Positions 18,511 to 27,855 of a stretch of 64,000 nt of DNA are shown piece after piece. Source of the DNA: CAZFAP01 sp964516325 (lineage in GTDB: Bacteria; Auribacterota; JABMQX01); contig CAZFAP010000003.1 in assembly GCA_964516325.1 (NCBI GenBank), positions 1 through 64,000 of the forward strand, in the 5' to 3' direction. The number at the start of each line of letters is the position of its first letter. The stretch's first letter is position 1. The translations under genes were made by a program, and so were the position numbers. The notes below the pieces were generated by a model, which searched no databases, was not told where the DNA came from, and saw only the letters and a program-made list of their open reading frames with translations.

Positions 18511-19692
18511 ATGAAAATAGCGATTATCCACGATTACCAACCCAACCTGGGCGGCACAACCGAGGTCGTGATCCGAATGGCAAGGGCCCTCAGCAAAAGG
18601 GGGCATTCGTGCAAATTGATTACGCATCCCGAGTCGTGGGTGCTGGGGCGCGATAAGGAGAACCTCGAACTGGTCCGTACGCCGAAGTTCAGGATAACGT
18701 TCATGGAATACATACCCCATCACCCGGTGAAAGTCGGCAAGATCGTTTCTTTGTATGAAAGCGGGCATATAGACCTGTGCCACGCTCATTATGCCCTGCC
18801 TTACGGCCTGACCGCGTATCTCGCCAAGCAGACCTGCGGGATCCCTTACGTGCTGACGCTTCACGGCACGGACGTTCATCGGCTTGCCTCCGTGCGGCCG
18901 CTAAAGCCCGTTCTGAGATTGTGCTTGGAGAATGCCGATGCGGTGACTACCGTGTGCGGGTACCTGAGGGCTCGGGCAAAAGCAAAGCTTCATCTGCGCA
19001 AAAGGATTGTGGTGATTCCGAATTTCGTGGATACCGTGCGCTTTCAGAAGATACCGCGGTCTCGCGCGTTGAGGAAGCAATTTCGCATTCCGCCCGGGAC
19101 ATCGGTGGTAACGCATATCTCCAACTACGCAGCGATCAAAAACACATTGATAATCCCCGATATCGCACGGCTTGTCGTTCAATGCCACCCCAAAACGGTC
19201 TTTCTGATGGTCGGCGAACGGCTGGGAGAAACCGGCTATGACCTCGAGAGGCTCAAGAAGAAGGTGTCGGATTTCCACTTAGACCGGCACTTTCGATTTG
19301 TTGGAAGGCGAGCGGACATTGCGCGGATTTTGAGCCTGTCGGAAACGACCATCCTGACTTCTTTGAAAGAGGGGGCGCCTCTGGCAGCGCTTGAGTCGCT
19401 CGCAATGGGCGTTCCGGTAGTGTCATCGAGGGGCGGAGGCATGCCGGAACTTGTCAAGCACGGGATGAACGGCTTTCTCATCGAGACACAGGACATCGAG
19501 AAGTATGCGGAATTCATCCTGCGGCTTATCCAGGACCACGAGTTAAGGTCCAGACTTGGAAGGAAGGCCGTGCAAACGATTCATCAAAAGTACTCGGAAG
19601 ACCTGGTCATCCCCCGATATTTAGAGTTATACGAGTCGGTCCTGAAACGCTCGGGCAAGAGGGGCCGCGGCAGGCGTCGCCGAGGTGCATAG
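18511..19692 (+). CDS. GT4-like glycosyltransferase (group 1)
   Basis: 393 residues with a GT-B fold. The open frame begins 420 nt earlier, but the protein clearly starts at MKIAIIHDYQPNLGGTTEV, the standard nucleotide-sugar transferase N-terminus. The ATG at 18511 has a poor ribosome-binding site. Features: glycine-rich acceptor loop near residue 14, HAHYALPYGLTAYLAK and LTLHGTDVHRL, the hinge VVIPNFVDTVRF, and the donor-site motif EGAPLAALE (the E-x7-E pair) followed by SLAMGVPVVSSRGGGMPELV. The family resembles transferases of the BshA (N-acetyl-glucosaminyl malate synthase) and capsule groups. The product could be a surface glycan or a small glycosylated thiol precursor; the neighbours do not decide. 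Confidence 0.88.
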   Translation: MKIAIIHDYQPNLGGTTEVVIRMARALSKRGHSCKLITHPESWVLGRDKENLELVRTPKFRITFMEYIPHHPVKVGKIVSLYESGHIDLCHAHYALPYGLTAYLAKQTCGIPYVLTLHGTDVHRLASVRPLKPVLRLCLENADAVTTVCGYLRARAKAKLHLRKRIVVIPNFVDTVRFQKIPRSRALRKQFRIPPGTSVVTHISNYAAIKNTLIIPDIARLVVQCHPKTVFLMVGERLGETGYDLERLKKKVSDFHLDRHFRFVGRRADIARILSLSETTILTSLKEGAPLAALESLAMGVPVVSSRGGGMPELVKHGMNGFLIETQDIEKYAEFILRLIQDHELRSRLGRKAVQTIHQKYSEDLVIPRYLELYESVLKRSGKRGRGRRRRGA

Positions 19693-19801
19693 CAGCCTTC
19701 TTGCCGGGCGAATGCAGATTGCGACGTCGCGCAGAGCGAGAGCACGTGCGACGGCAATGGGAGACAGAAAGGAAGGCAGTTGAATTCGAGAGGGCACGAC
19801 A

Positions 19802-21157
19802 GTGAAACTGAGCAGGCGTGAGTTTTTGCAGGGCATGGCGGGAATTGTGGCGGCGAGGGTTCTTTCGGGCGAGCGGGCTCATGCCTCGCCAACAGGGGGA
19901 CATCGGATCGTCCGGGTGCACAATCCGCTGGCGAGCTTTTTCGACGTGCTTGACTTCGAGTTCCAGAAGAATGTCCCGGAGACGTACTACGGGAACTTCG
20001 TCAATCAGCAGATTGTGTACGAGATGTTCGATAAAGCCCTTTGTGCTTTTACCGGGGACGACGACCCGGTCCACGCGATGCGGAGGCTCGTTCCCTACAA
20101 AGCGGGAGAGCGGGTCTTTATCAAGATTAACATGACCTGTGGGTACAATCTCTGGCGAGGGCAGTGGGAGACAATCAACTGGGATTTGCACTACAACGAC
20201 ACGGATGCCATTGCGGAACCGATTAATGCCACGGTCCGGGCGCTTGTGAGGATCGGCGTGCCTCAGGAGATGATTTCCATAGCCGACGCGACGTGGTCAG
20301 AGGGGTATCCCGACTCAGAAAAGCGGACGCCTCGCCTGACGCCGAACCGGGTGGCGAAGAAGATAAAGGCGGCATTTCCGTCGGTGGTCCTGTATCGGTC
20401 GTCCTTTATGCCGGATGGGAACGGAATCACGTGGAAAAGCAACGACCCGAACGCAATTGTCAAATTCCGCGATGCTCTCATTGACCAGAGCAAACAGCGG
20501 GTTACGAGCCACCGGCTTCCCGACCAACTGATTACGGCAGATCACTTCATAAACCTGGCGATGTTGAAAAGGCACGATCAGGCGGGGATCACGGGTGCTT
20601 TCAAGAACAACTTTGGGACGATCACGAGTTGCAGTTATTTCCATGAACCGCAGTACGCGGGACAGGGAAAGCCGGGGGCGATGTTCAGCCAGGACGCCAA
20701 CCCCGCGGTGGACATCTGGCTCAATCCTCATGTCGGCGCGAAGACGCGGCTGATTGTCTGCGACGGCATTTTTGGCGGCTGGAATTGGGGAATGGACCCG
20801 CCGACGGGCTGGAAATCGTTTGGCGGGCGCTCGCCGAATTGCATCCTTCTTGGCACGGACCCTGTGGCTATGGACAGCGTCATCTTCGACCACGTTACGG
20901 AGTCCCTGCTGGAAAAGGTAAAGAGCTATCCCGGGCCGAACATGCTTGTGGATGCGGCAAAGGTGGGCTTGGGACACCATGAGTCCCGCAAAAGCCCGGC
21001 CGCCCCTTACAAAACCATTGACTACCTCGAAATCAACCAGAAACCCGACGAAGCAAAACTCCACAAGCTTGCCGAGCTGAAAAAGAAACACAAATCCGGC
21101 GGGAAAACAGCAGAGGAAATCCGGGACCTCCTGAAAGAGTCCCAAATGGTGCGATAG
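19802..21157 (+). CDS. Tat-exported DUF362 domain protein
   Basis: 451 residues. The GTG start at 19802 has GAGAGGG upstream and gives MKLSRREFLQGMAGIVAARV, a clear twin-arginine signal (SRREFL). The mature part carries the DUF362 pattern: YKAGERVFIKINMTCG, then DATWSEG, ITADHFINLAMLKRHDQAGITGAFKNNFG, and the later LIVCDGIFGGWNWG with LLGTDPVAMDSVIFDHV. DUF362 proteins are thought to be redox or cofactor-linked and often accompany iron-sulphur clusters; here no CxxCxxC ferredoxin motif is present. Export by Tat implies folding, perhaps with a cofactor, before transport. It lies 109 nt after the glycosyltransferase gene and may be co-transcribed. Confidence 0.82.
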   Translation: MKLSRREFLQGMAGIVAARVLSGERAHASPTGGHRIVRVHNPLASFFDVLDFEFQKNVPETYYGNFVNQQIVYEMFDKALCAFTGDDDPVHAMRRLVPYKAGERVFIKINMTCGYNLWRGQWETINWDLHYNDTDAIAEPINATVRALVRIGVPQEMISIADATWSEGYPDSEKRTPRLTPNRVAKKIKAAFPSVVLYRSSFMPDGNGITWKSNDPNAIVKFRDALIDQSKQRVTSHRLPDQLITADHFINLAMLKRHDQAGITGAFKNNFGTITSCSYFHEPQYAGQGKPGAMFSQDANPAVDIWLNPHVGAKTRLIVCDGIFGGWNWGMDPPTGWKSFGGRSPNCILLGTDPVAMDSVIFDHVTESLLEKVKSYPGPNMLVDAAKVGLGHHESRKSPAAPYKTIDYLEINQKPDEAKLHKLAELKKKHKSGGKTAEEIRDLLKESQMVR

Positions 21158-21418
21158 TTTTTCTCCCCCGCTCGACCCACCCGCCCAGCCCATTAGCCGT
21201 CCCGGCGAACTCGTCCCCGATAGCCGGAAAGCCCCACGGAACAGCACCCCGAACCTCTCCGTCTCATCGCTCACACCCGAAAACCCGTGCCAGACTCAAC
21301 CTGTGTCTACCGGACGCTTGCAGGATTCCCCACAAACGCTCTTGAGAACACCGGCTCTTCGTTTGGGTCTCCAGCGATGCTGTAGCCCCGGTCTGCCATC
21401 CTGCCCCCACAGGTGCCG

Positions 21419-21952
21419 TCACTTCTTTCCGAAGGTTGCCTTTGTGAAGCGAGCTACGTCCTCGGCCGCTTGTTGGGCGCCGCCTTGGGGGACCTCCGTA
21501 CGAATTATGGCCAAGAGCCCCCCCTTCCCGTCGGCGTAGCTCACCTCGTAAGTGATTGAACGCAAGCCGGCAAGGGAGCGTGAAATCAGGTTTCCATGAG
21601 CGTCCGTCACCTGCCAGTAACTCCCGGAGAGTTCAACAATACACGCGCTCAGGTAGAGCTCGGCGCTGTCCGGGGCCTTTAGAAAGCCGTTCTGCCTCAA
21701 GAAATTATCCAAGGCAGCAAGAAATTGAAGAAGCTCTATCGTGGCTGGCAGCGTCGCTTCCTTCTCCATCGCATTGGCGCAGCCTTCTGAGAACACCTTT
21801 CCTGATGAGACACAAAAAGTCGAAACCGGCAGCTTCAGGTCGGTGGAAGATAAGTCCGTACTCTTTACCACGCTGACAGTTGTGCCACAACCACCGACCA
21901 TGGTGGCCACCAATAACAACCCGATCACGCGTTGCAACGATTTTGCCTTCAT
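21419..21952 (-). CDS. Small lipoprotein of unknown function
   Basis: 177 residues. The start at 21952 is set by a GGAGG ribosome-binding site 8 nt upstream; the upstream extension in frame is not protein-like. The N-terminus is a lipoprotein signal, MKAKSLQRVIGLLLVATMVGGC, with lipobox V-G-G-C and Cys22 as the lipidated residue. The mature part contains LPATIELLQFLAALDNFLRQNGF and YEVSYADGKGGLLAIIRTEVPQ, suggesting a compact alpha/beta domain; it is not a family recognised here. It lies downstream of the CsgG-like/hydrolase/barrel genes on the same strand but 414 nt away, so it may be a separate unit of the same envelope cluster. Confidence 0.72.
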   Translation of the reverse strand: MKAKSLQRVIGLLLVATMVGGCGTTVSVVKSTDLSSTDLKLPVSTFCVSSGKVFSEGCANAMEKEATLPATIELLQFLAALDNFLRQNGFLKAPDSAELYLSACIVELSGSYWQVTDAHGNLISRSLAGLRSITYEVSYADGKGGLLAIIRTEVPQGGAQQAAEDVARFTKATFGKK

Positions 21953-22366
21953 GATATGACCTCCTGTCTTGCGTTTCTTGCTTTCAGGACTCCTGACTGG
22001 ACCGCTTAACCCCAAGTTGCGCTTGTTAGGGAGATATACCATTCTGTTCTGGTGAGGGCATCACTTTTGAAGCACGGCGAGACAAAAGGGTGATCGAAGA
22101 AACCGATGACAGCCGAAATGGGTTTTTGGGATCTCCTGACGAGTACAGTTGCAGAAGTAGGCGGAGGAATACTGTAGAGATTTTACCTTGAGAAAAACGG
22201 GGCGGGCGCAGATCGGAGGGTGATTGCCGATGCCCGAATCTTTCATCTTGACCAGGAGTCGCTATGATGCCAGGACTCGACGTAGGACCCGGGTGCCGTG
22301 GTGCCGCACGGCGGGATATGTGCGGGGGCTCCGGGTAACCGGACTCCATACCGCGACCCTTTTCTC
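21953..22366. other. 414-nt intergenic region, nothing recognised
   Basis: Between the lipoprotein and the CsgG-like gene. The strand is open in places but no homologous protein, hairpin with T tract or clear promoter was found. By eye the DNA from here to 25860 is less GC-rich than the flanks. Confidence 0.4.
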
Positions 22367-23005
22367 TCAGCTCCCAGCTTCCTCCTTGATAATTCTACAG
22401 ATGACATCAACAGCGTTGACGACCGTTTCGCCCTTGTCGTACTCTAATATAACTGACAGCACTACTTTCTCGGTTCGAGCATCTATTACTTGAAGGTAGA
22501 ACGTTGAGACGACAATCTTGTCCATGAACCGAGGTGGCTTGTCTTCAGGGAAAGTAGTCTGTCGCCTTCCTTCAAAAAGTGTCCCTGCGATTACCGCATC
22601 CAAACCTAACTTCTGCGCTATCTTGATGACATTCAGAATCACATCCTGTTGGGTCTCTTTGTCCGCTTCTGCCTGCTTTCTGATCCTGTTCAACTCCTCC
22701 ACGGTCACCTCAGAAACCTTTGTTCGTTCGACAACCTCGAAATTGGCGTCTCTTAGTTTGGCGGCCAATAAATCCTCCGCAACCTGGCCAAACAGCTCAG
22801 AAGTCGACGTTATCAAGACCGCTGTTCTCTTGATCTTCCTTAGGTCCTTTTTGGAAACGTCGGGTGGTTTAATGATTCTAGCTATGTTTCTTGGCTTAGA
22901 ATCAGGAAGGTCCGTCTCAGATTCGGACCCGAACGCATCCCGGCCAAAAACGCATAGCCACAACAACAAAGTCAGAGTGACCGATCGAACGTGGTGTTCA
23001 GCCAT
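22367..23005 (-). CDS. Secreted CsgG-like (TolB-N type fold) envelope protein
   Basis: 212 residues with a signal peptide (MAEHHVRSVTLTLLLWLCVFGRDAFG). After a linker the core reads RTAVLITSTSELFGQVAEDLLAAKLRDANFEVVERTKVSEVTVEELN, then KIAQKLGLDAVIAGTLFE and FYLQVIDARTEKVVLSVILEYDKGETV. This order (an early beta strand, ALSxLL-like helix, GFEVVER, LGADAVITGT, VQLRVVDAKTGEV) matches the CsgG/curli-assembly and related DUF799-like fold. Classical CsgG is a lipoprotein pore; here no lipobox is seen and the protein is short, so pore formation is doubtful. Its start follows the stop of the upstream hydrolase gene after one base, indicating translational coupling. Confidence 0.68.
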   Translation of the reverse strand: MAEHHVRSVTLTLLLWLCVFGRDAFGSESETDLPDSKPRNIARIIKPPDVSKKDLRKIKRTAVLITSTSELFGQVAEDLLAAKLRDANFEVVERTKVSEVTVEELNRIRKQAEADKETQQDVILNVIKIAQKLGLDAVIAGTLFEGRRQTTFPEDKPPRFMDKIVVSTFYLQVIDARTEKVVLSVILEYDKGETVVNAVDVICRIIKEEAGS

Positions 23006-23006
23006 G

Positions 23007-24899
23007 CTACTTCAACCTCGGTTTGCCGAAGGGGTCATAGAAGGAACTACTATGCATAAGGTTCTGATACGATGGTATTTTGGGCTGCCAAAGTTGCTGG
23101 CGGAACTGCTGCCGAAATTGCCAATCGTTCATCCGGTTCTGGATCCCGTTCAACGATGGGTACGTGTGGGGTTGCTGATACGCAGCATTATTTAGCCACT
23201 GGCCGAACTGCCTCTGAGCATCGAGCTGTCGCTGTCCCCCTTGGTTCAAAGCATCAAATGTCTGTCTGGACAAGAGGGCATCCGTTCTCTGGTTGGTAAA
23301 AGGGTTTGTGAAGCTAACATGTGTCGGAGGGGGCGCGGCCACGGTCCGCGCGCGGAGCAACTCGTCCGAGAGCACCGTTCCCGTATTCACAAGTGAAGAG
23401 CGCAAACCACCAGTGACGTCACCCCCAGCACGGATGACTTCTACCGCGTCAAGACAGTTGCCGATGTACTGGTTCCTGAAGTAGTTATAGTTAGTAGAAA
23501 AAGTTCCTAATTCGCTCTGCTTGGTGGGAATATAGGAATCAATTGTAGCGTTAATTCCCGCAATTCGCTGGTTTATAGGCTGCCAAAAGCTCTGTTCCAC
23601 CATCGAGTGCGCCGCCCTTCTCACAACCCATCCAAGCGAGACATCGACCGACCTGTCGAAAGCGACATTTCCGCCGAGCCGCCCAATGGAGTTCCAGCTG
23701 GGTTTGTGAATGACTTCGAGAACACCGCGGCGCCACGACCAAGCCGACTGCGGCACGCTAAGCAGGTCATGCGCAAGACATATCCTGTTGGCACCCAAGG
23801 CGGCTTTCGTCGCGCCTGGTATCCATACGTCGGAGAGGACGCGCGTTTCAGTTTGGACGTAAAGCTTTGCAGCACTTATTTCGTTCTCCACGCGTCGGAT
23901 GTTATCGCGGTAGAACGACATCTGCTCTTGGCCAGATACCAGCCGAAGGGATAAACCAGCATTCTCGTTAGCCAGGTAGTTGGACAGATAGCTGTCCGTG
24001 TGAATCGTTGGCCCTCGTAACCCTTCATCACCCCGTGCGGCCATCGCGGAGGCCTCGGTGAGGGGCCGGTCCCGAAGAGTCGAGTAGGTCGGACTCGTGC
24101 TGATAGGTGACATCCATCCGAAATTCGGTGAGCCTACCCTCGGCAGTTTGTCATTAATCTTGGAGGGATCAGTCCACGTTTGTGATCCCTCCCCGACGGC
24201 AAACCAGTCTCTCAATGCTCCCGGAACGAGAGACCGATCGTTAAGGTTCAACGGCTTGTCCGGCCCCCACTTGCCGGCGAATGCTGCGGCGCCCTCGTAT
24301 CTATAAACGTCGACGGCGGACTTCCTCAAGGCCTCGTTGTACACCTCAAGTGGATGATCAAAGCACTGGGAGCTTTTTCCGAATCCGAATGCTTTGTACG
24401 GTCCTATGACCTTCTCTGCCGCCGCCTCCTTGGCAAGCATTTCCTGTACTTCGTTCCTGATTTGCATCTTCAATTCGTGCGGCAGGTCTTTGAACGTAGT
24501 CATCTGGTCTCGATACTTCACCGGAATATTGGATTCCAACACGGAAAAATACGCGCGATTCTTGAACCTTGTGTCATCATTGTACCGTGCTGTCCGCATC
24601 ACGCCGTAATTCGCACCGTCAACCTTTCTCATTTGAAGTTCGACTGCGCTGAAACCGTACTTGTGGCGGTCCACGATCACACCAACATGCGGTATGTCAT
24701 CCGCGAGTCCGATTGTGAGCGGTGGTCCCAATATCCCTTCGCCGTGGCGCACAATTAAGTCTCCCGGTTGGGCGGTGAGACGAAAGGTACCGGCTCTTTC
24801 ATCAGAGTCGGTCTCGGCACCCCGTGCGGCAAGAGCAGGACGCCCGGCCGTTAGAACAACCGCGATCGATAATACTGTCTTAATTCGCCCCGTACTCAT
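23007..24899 (-). CDS. Secreted predicted permuted papain-like (YiiX/C92-type) hydrolase with Gln-rich tail
   Basis: About 630 residues. Two start codons exist; ATG at 24899 has GGGAGG at good spacing and is preferred over 24905. A signal peptide ends near residue 24 (LTAGRPALA). Residues 40-180 look like a permuted NlpC/P60 fold: QPGDLIVRHGEG, then IPHVGVIVD with His71 as the presumed catalytic histidine, and GFGKSSQC with Cys179 as the presumed nucleophile. That His-before-Cys order is the mark of the YiiX/YaeF group, which acts on peptides or lipids. Residues 300-480 hold a long helical segment (YRDNIRRVENEISAAKLYV). The last 150 residues are rich in Gln and Asn (RQFGQWLNNAAYQQPHTY). Middle gene of a three-gene envelope operon. 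The active-site assignment is tentative. Confidence 0.58.
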   Translation of the reverse strand: MSTGRIKTVLSIAVVLTAGRPALAARGAETDSDERAGTFRLTAQPGDLIVRHGEGILGPPLTIGLADDIPHVGVIVDRHKYGFSAVELQMRKVDGANYGVMRTARYNDDTRFKNRAYFSVLESNIPVKYRDQMTTFKDLPHELKMQIRNEVQEMLAKEAAAEKVIGPYKAFGFGKSSQCFDHPLEVYNEALRKSAVDVYRYEGAAAFAGKWGPDKPLNLNDRSLVPGALRDWFAVGEGSQTWTDPSKINDKLPRVGSPNFGWMSPISTSPTYSTLRDRPLTEASAMAARGDEGLRGPTIHTDSYLSNYLANENAGLSLRLVSGQEQMSFYRDNIRRVENEISAAKLYVQTETRVLSDVWIPGATKAALGANRICLAHDLLSVPQSAWSWRRGVLEVIHKPSWNSIGRLGGNVAFDRSVDVSLGWVVRRAAHSMVEQSFWQPINQRIAGINATIDSYIPTKQSELGTFSTNYNYFRNQYIGNCLDAVEVIRAGGDVTGGLRSSLVNTGTVLSDELLRARTVAAPPPTHVSFTNPFTNQRTDALLSRQTFDALNQGGQRQLDAQRQFGQWLNNAAYQQPHTYPSLNGIQNRMNDWQFRQQFRQQLWQPKIPSYQNLMHSSSFYDPFGKPRLK

Positions 24900-24920
24900 G
24901 TGCATCGCCTCCCTTCGCGA

Positions 24921-25859
24921 CTAAAAGATCGGAAAGCTATACTCAAACCCGAAAGTGTTTCTTTTGATGTCAAACCCTTCGTCCAAGTTAGCTATGATTA
25001 TTCTGGCGTCCCCCCCTCTGACAAAAGGCGGAGACTTCAGGGCGAAAGTGAGGGCCAAGTCCTCGTCGCTGTCGAACCACGTGGCTTCCCCTATTTTCGT
25101 CTCACCTATGCTGGCCGCCCTTAAGCCCACCTCGAGAAAGCTTCCTCCCAAGAGGAATCCAATCCCGCCACCGTAACCAAAGACATCGCCGGGGTCGGTA
25201 TCATGCTTCTCCAGCCTAGCTGTGTAGTCGGCCATGCCAAAGACGTAAAATGAGTCAGATACATACTTCCTGGCATAGATACCTCCGGTGAAGTCCCAGG
25301 TGCCGTCTCCCAAGGAGGAATATTTGGCCATGTCCGAATTCATGTCCAGGCTCGCGATTACGCTCGGTGTTCGCTTCCCTTCGAGTAAGAGGTGGTAGTA
25401 GGCGCCTCCGTACACATCCCCGACTCCAAACTCCACGTCGGATTCCTCAAACAGCCTGGCCACCCCTTTCTCATGTTTCAATTCCACAGCACTAAATGGC
25501 ACGCCAAGGTAGACCCCTGTCCTGGGGCTGAGCGCGTAAATGCCGGCCACCCTGAAAACCCCGTAAGTCTCGGAATACTCCAAGCCCAAGCTTTCCAAGT
25601 AAGCCTCTATGTGCGGGTCTAGCCCGTAGAGGCCTGTGAGTATCTGAGCGTAGGAGAGGCCGTATCCGAAACCCAAGTCAAGTCTGAATCTGTCCTTCAA
25701 CACGACCTTCTCTCTCTCCGTCTGATACTCCTCACTCAGGACGATTTCTCTTTCGTAGGGAAGGCCAACATTAGGCATGACGACCAGCGTGATGGTCGCA
25801 ACGAGAACCGAGGAGGCAACCCCTGCCCTCCCCCATCGATGAAAATGTGCGTGTTTCAT
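24921..25859 (-). CDS. Predicted outer-membrane beta-barrel protein
   Basis: 312 residues; start at 25859 with AAGGAGGG upstream. An N-terminal signal (VASSVLVATITLVVMPNVGLP) precedes a run of amphipathic strands of alternating polarity, such as FRLDLGFGYGLSYAQI, YGVFRVAGIYALSPRTGVYLGVPF, SFYVFGMADYTARLEK, FGYGGGIGFLLGGSFLEVGLRA and the last strand FGFEYSFPIF, which ends in Phe as outer-membrane barrels do. No domain family is recognised. It is the first gene of the operon with the predicted hydrolase 21 nt downstream. It implies an outer membrane and suggests the three proteins act together at the cell surface. Confidence 0.72.
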   Translation of the reverse strand: MKHAHFHRWGRAGVASSVLVATITLVVMPNVGLPYEREIVLSEEYQTEREKVVLKDRFRLDLGFGYGLSYAQILTGLYGLDPHIEAYLESLGLEYSETYGVFRVAGIYALSPRTGVYLGVPFSAVELKHEKGVARLFEESDVEFGVGDVYGGAYYHLLLEGKRTPSVIASLDMNSDMAKYSSLGDGTWDFTGGIYARKYVSDSFYVFGMADYTARLEKHDTDPGDVFGYGGGIGFLLGGSFLEVGLRAASIGETKIGEATWFDSDEDLALTFALKSPPFVRGGDARIIIANLDEGFDIKRNTFGFEYSFPIF

Positions 25860-25910
25860 ACCGCCCTCCTTCCAGGCCGCATCTCGACATTCTCCTTGCC
25901 TCTATCGGGC

Positions 25911-25939
25911 ATTTTATCTCGCGCAACCTAAGAAAGCAA
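25911..25939 (-). promoter_or_regulatory. Promoter of the barrel/hydrolase/CsgG-like operon
   Basis: On the minus strand TTGCTT (25934-25939) and TAAAAT (25911-25916, five of six bases of the sigma-70 -10 consensus) are separated by exactly 17 nt, about 50 nt before the barrel start codon. The -35 is weak, which would fit an activated promoter. Confidence 0.5.
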
Positions 25940-25940
25940 A

Positions 25941-25958
25941 TTGACGTACAGGTGTCAA
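25941..25958. promoter_or_regulatory. Inverted repeat TTGAC-N8-GTCAA, candidate operator
   Basis: A perfect 5-bp half-site palindrome lies immediately upstream of the -35 of the envelope operon, where an activator would bind. It is a single occurrence seen by eye and may be chance. Confidence 0.35.
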
Positions 25959-26065
25959 GAAGAAAGTGTATTGGGTGGGCTTCAGTCTTGGAGTGCTGAA
26001 GCTGCACCCCTGCCGTTGAGGGCCGGAGCACGGCTCCCCGACCCCGAAGGGCTATGCGATTCATC

Positions 26066-27526
26066 TCAGTCGCGTACCTCGAAGTGGCGGAAGTCGGCGA
26101 GGCCAGCCGTCCACTCGGCGGTCTTGTCCCCGTTGGCAGCGATGAAGTCGGCGGCTTTGAGCCCCATCACAATCGAGTGGTCCATGTTGTTGTGGAGGAA
26201 TAGGCCGCCGCGGCCGATGAGGTAGAGGTTCCGCAGCCCGTCGAGAAAGCGATAAACGGTCTGGAAATTGTCCTGCCAGGCGAGGTCGTAGATGGGGTAA
26301 ACGGCGGGAAGCCTCTTCGAGAAGATTCGGTCAATCTCCCTCTCGGAAGCCAACAAGCCGACCTGCTGAAGGTCGTCCTTGACGTGCCGGAGGAGTTCAC
26401 CGTCCTGCATTTTCCAGAACCGGTCTCCCACGTTGCAGAGAACCTCGACGCACAGCACGGTCTTCCCCTCGGCGCGAATCATGTGCGGACTGAACCTTTT
26501 CGGCTCGCTAATCCTTCCGAACGCATACCTCGTCTCGGGATAATAGTAGGTCTCGGATTCGCAGCAGAAATCCCTCTTGACGTCGAGGTATAGGAACCTG
26601 ATTGCACGCCACTTCAGAGCTTTCGCGCTGGCTTTGACAGGCGGTGGAGGCAACGGAGCAACCAAACCCGCCAATTCGTTGAGAGGTATGGTGGAAATTA
26701 GGAGCTCTACCGGAAGGGACACCGTGCGACCTTGATCCCGGAATATCAGTTCTCGCACTCGCTCAGGACCCACGCCGATGGTCTGAACGATAGCCCCCGT
26801 CAGCAATTCCCCGGCGGAGTTCAGAAATCGCCTCTCGAGTTCCTGAGCAATGGTCCCGATGCCATGGCGAGGGTAGTAAAAGTATTTCTTCTCCGTCTTC
26901 CTTCGCAAGACTATGTCGCGGGCGATGGCGAGGGGCTTCTTCAGAGAGACTCTGGTCTTTGCCGCATGAGCGGACAAGGTCTTGGGGTCAATTCCATAGA
27001 CTTTCCAAGCGTAGGGGGAGTAGAAGAGGTCGTAGATGACCTTGCCTGCCCGTCGAGTCATGCACTCCTCATAGGAAAGGGCGGCTCCATCATCGCCTCG
27101 CCCACCGAGACGAGTTGCGAGAAAGCTCATTCCGCCGCGAAGCGCGGCGCCGAATCCCAGCGCCTTCACAAAGCCTGCGAGGTCGGGCGGATAATCCATG
27201 TACCGTCCATTGAGGCGAAGCCTGCCCCTTCTTTCCCGAAGGACCATGTCTTCGCCCAGGAGCTCGCGGAAGAGGCTCATCGCCTCCGGCGCGAAGGTAG
27301 GGTGAATGCGGTGGGAGCCGAAATCGTAGGAGAGGTCGCCTTCGGAGAAGGTGTGAGCCATGCCGCCGGTGAAATCCTCTTGCTCCAGGAGGAGCACCCT
27401 ATCGCCAAAGGACTCGGCGAGCTTCCAGGCAGCCGTCAGCCCGGCGAGTCCGGCGCCGATAACAACGATTCTGGGTTTTTCTCGTTTTTCGATTTTCACG
27501 CTCACCCACGCAAAATACCCGGTCAT
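26066..27526 (-). CDS. FAD-dependent amine-oxidase/protoporphyrinogen-oxidase-like protein
   Basis: About 486 residues. The dinucleotide fold PRIVVIGAGLAGLTAAWKLAE with LLLEQEDFTGGMAHTF is classic for the flavin amine oxidase superfamily, including UDP-galactopyranose-mutase-like and protoporphyrinogen-oxidase-like proteins. The segment YDFGSHRIHPTF and the C-terminal FAD-contact region NLYLIGRGGLFLHNNMDHSIVMGLKAADFI support it. Proteins of this build in capsule and glycolipid clusters act on UDP-sugars, but the substrate here is not evident. The start is uncertain: ATG at 27526, or GTGs at 27505 or 27499 closer to the conserved fold, with no strong ribosome-binding site. The gene is isolated between the envelope operon and the prepilins. 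Confidence 0.82.
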   Translation of the reverse strand: MTGYFAWVSVKIEKREKPRIVVIGAGLAGLTAAWKLAESFGDRVLLLEQEDFTGGMAHTFSEGDLSYDFGSHRIHPTFAPEAMSLFRELLGEDMVLRERRGRLRLNGRYMDYPPDLAGFVKALGFGAALRGGMSFLATRLGGRGDDGAALSYEECMTRRAGKVIYDLFYSPYAWKVYGIDPKTLSAHAAKTRVSLKKPLAIARDIVLRRKTEKKYFYYPRHGIGTIAQELERRFLNSAGELLTGAIVQTIGVGPERVRELIFRDQGRTVSLPVELLISTIPLNELAGLVAPLPPPPVKASAKALKWRAIRFLYLDVKRDFCCESETYYYPETRYAFGRISEPKRFSPHMIRAEGKTVLCVEVLCNVGDRFWKMQDGELLRHVKDDLQQVGLLASEREIDRIFSKRLPAVYPIYDLAWQDNFQTVYRFLDGLRNLYLIGRGGLFLHNNMDHSIVMGLKAADFIAANGDKTAEWTAGLADFRHFEVRD

Positions 27527-27855
27527 CCCCGGGGAATTGGAGGCGAATTCTACCTGTCCCCCCGAAAGAAACAAGGTCTTTTTGGGGGGACCCGGCCCTT
27601 CCGGCTAAGCGGGGGCGGATATCCTTCTCATCGAGGGCATGAGGCTCAGTACCTCGCACGCCCCGGGAAGGGCCACGCGGCGACGTGTCAGTTTTTAGCA
27701 AAAAAGACTGCTGCGGTCAACTTTCTCGTTGCCGCAGCGGGGGTGCGGCGGCAAGGGGGAATCCGGCAAGATAGGCGCGCGAAAAAGGGCTAAGCACGCC
27801 GCGCGGCGAAAAGGTAAGATGGAATGATGATGGCGAAGGGAGAGGATCAGGCTCG

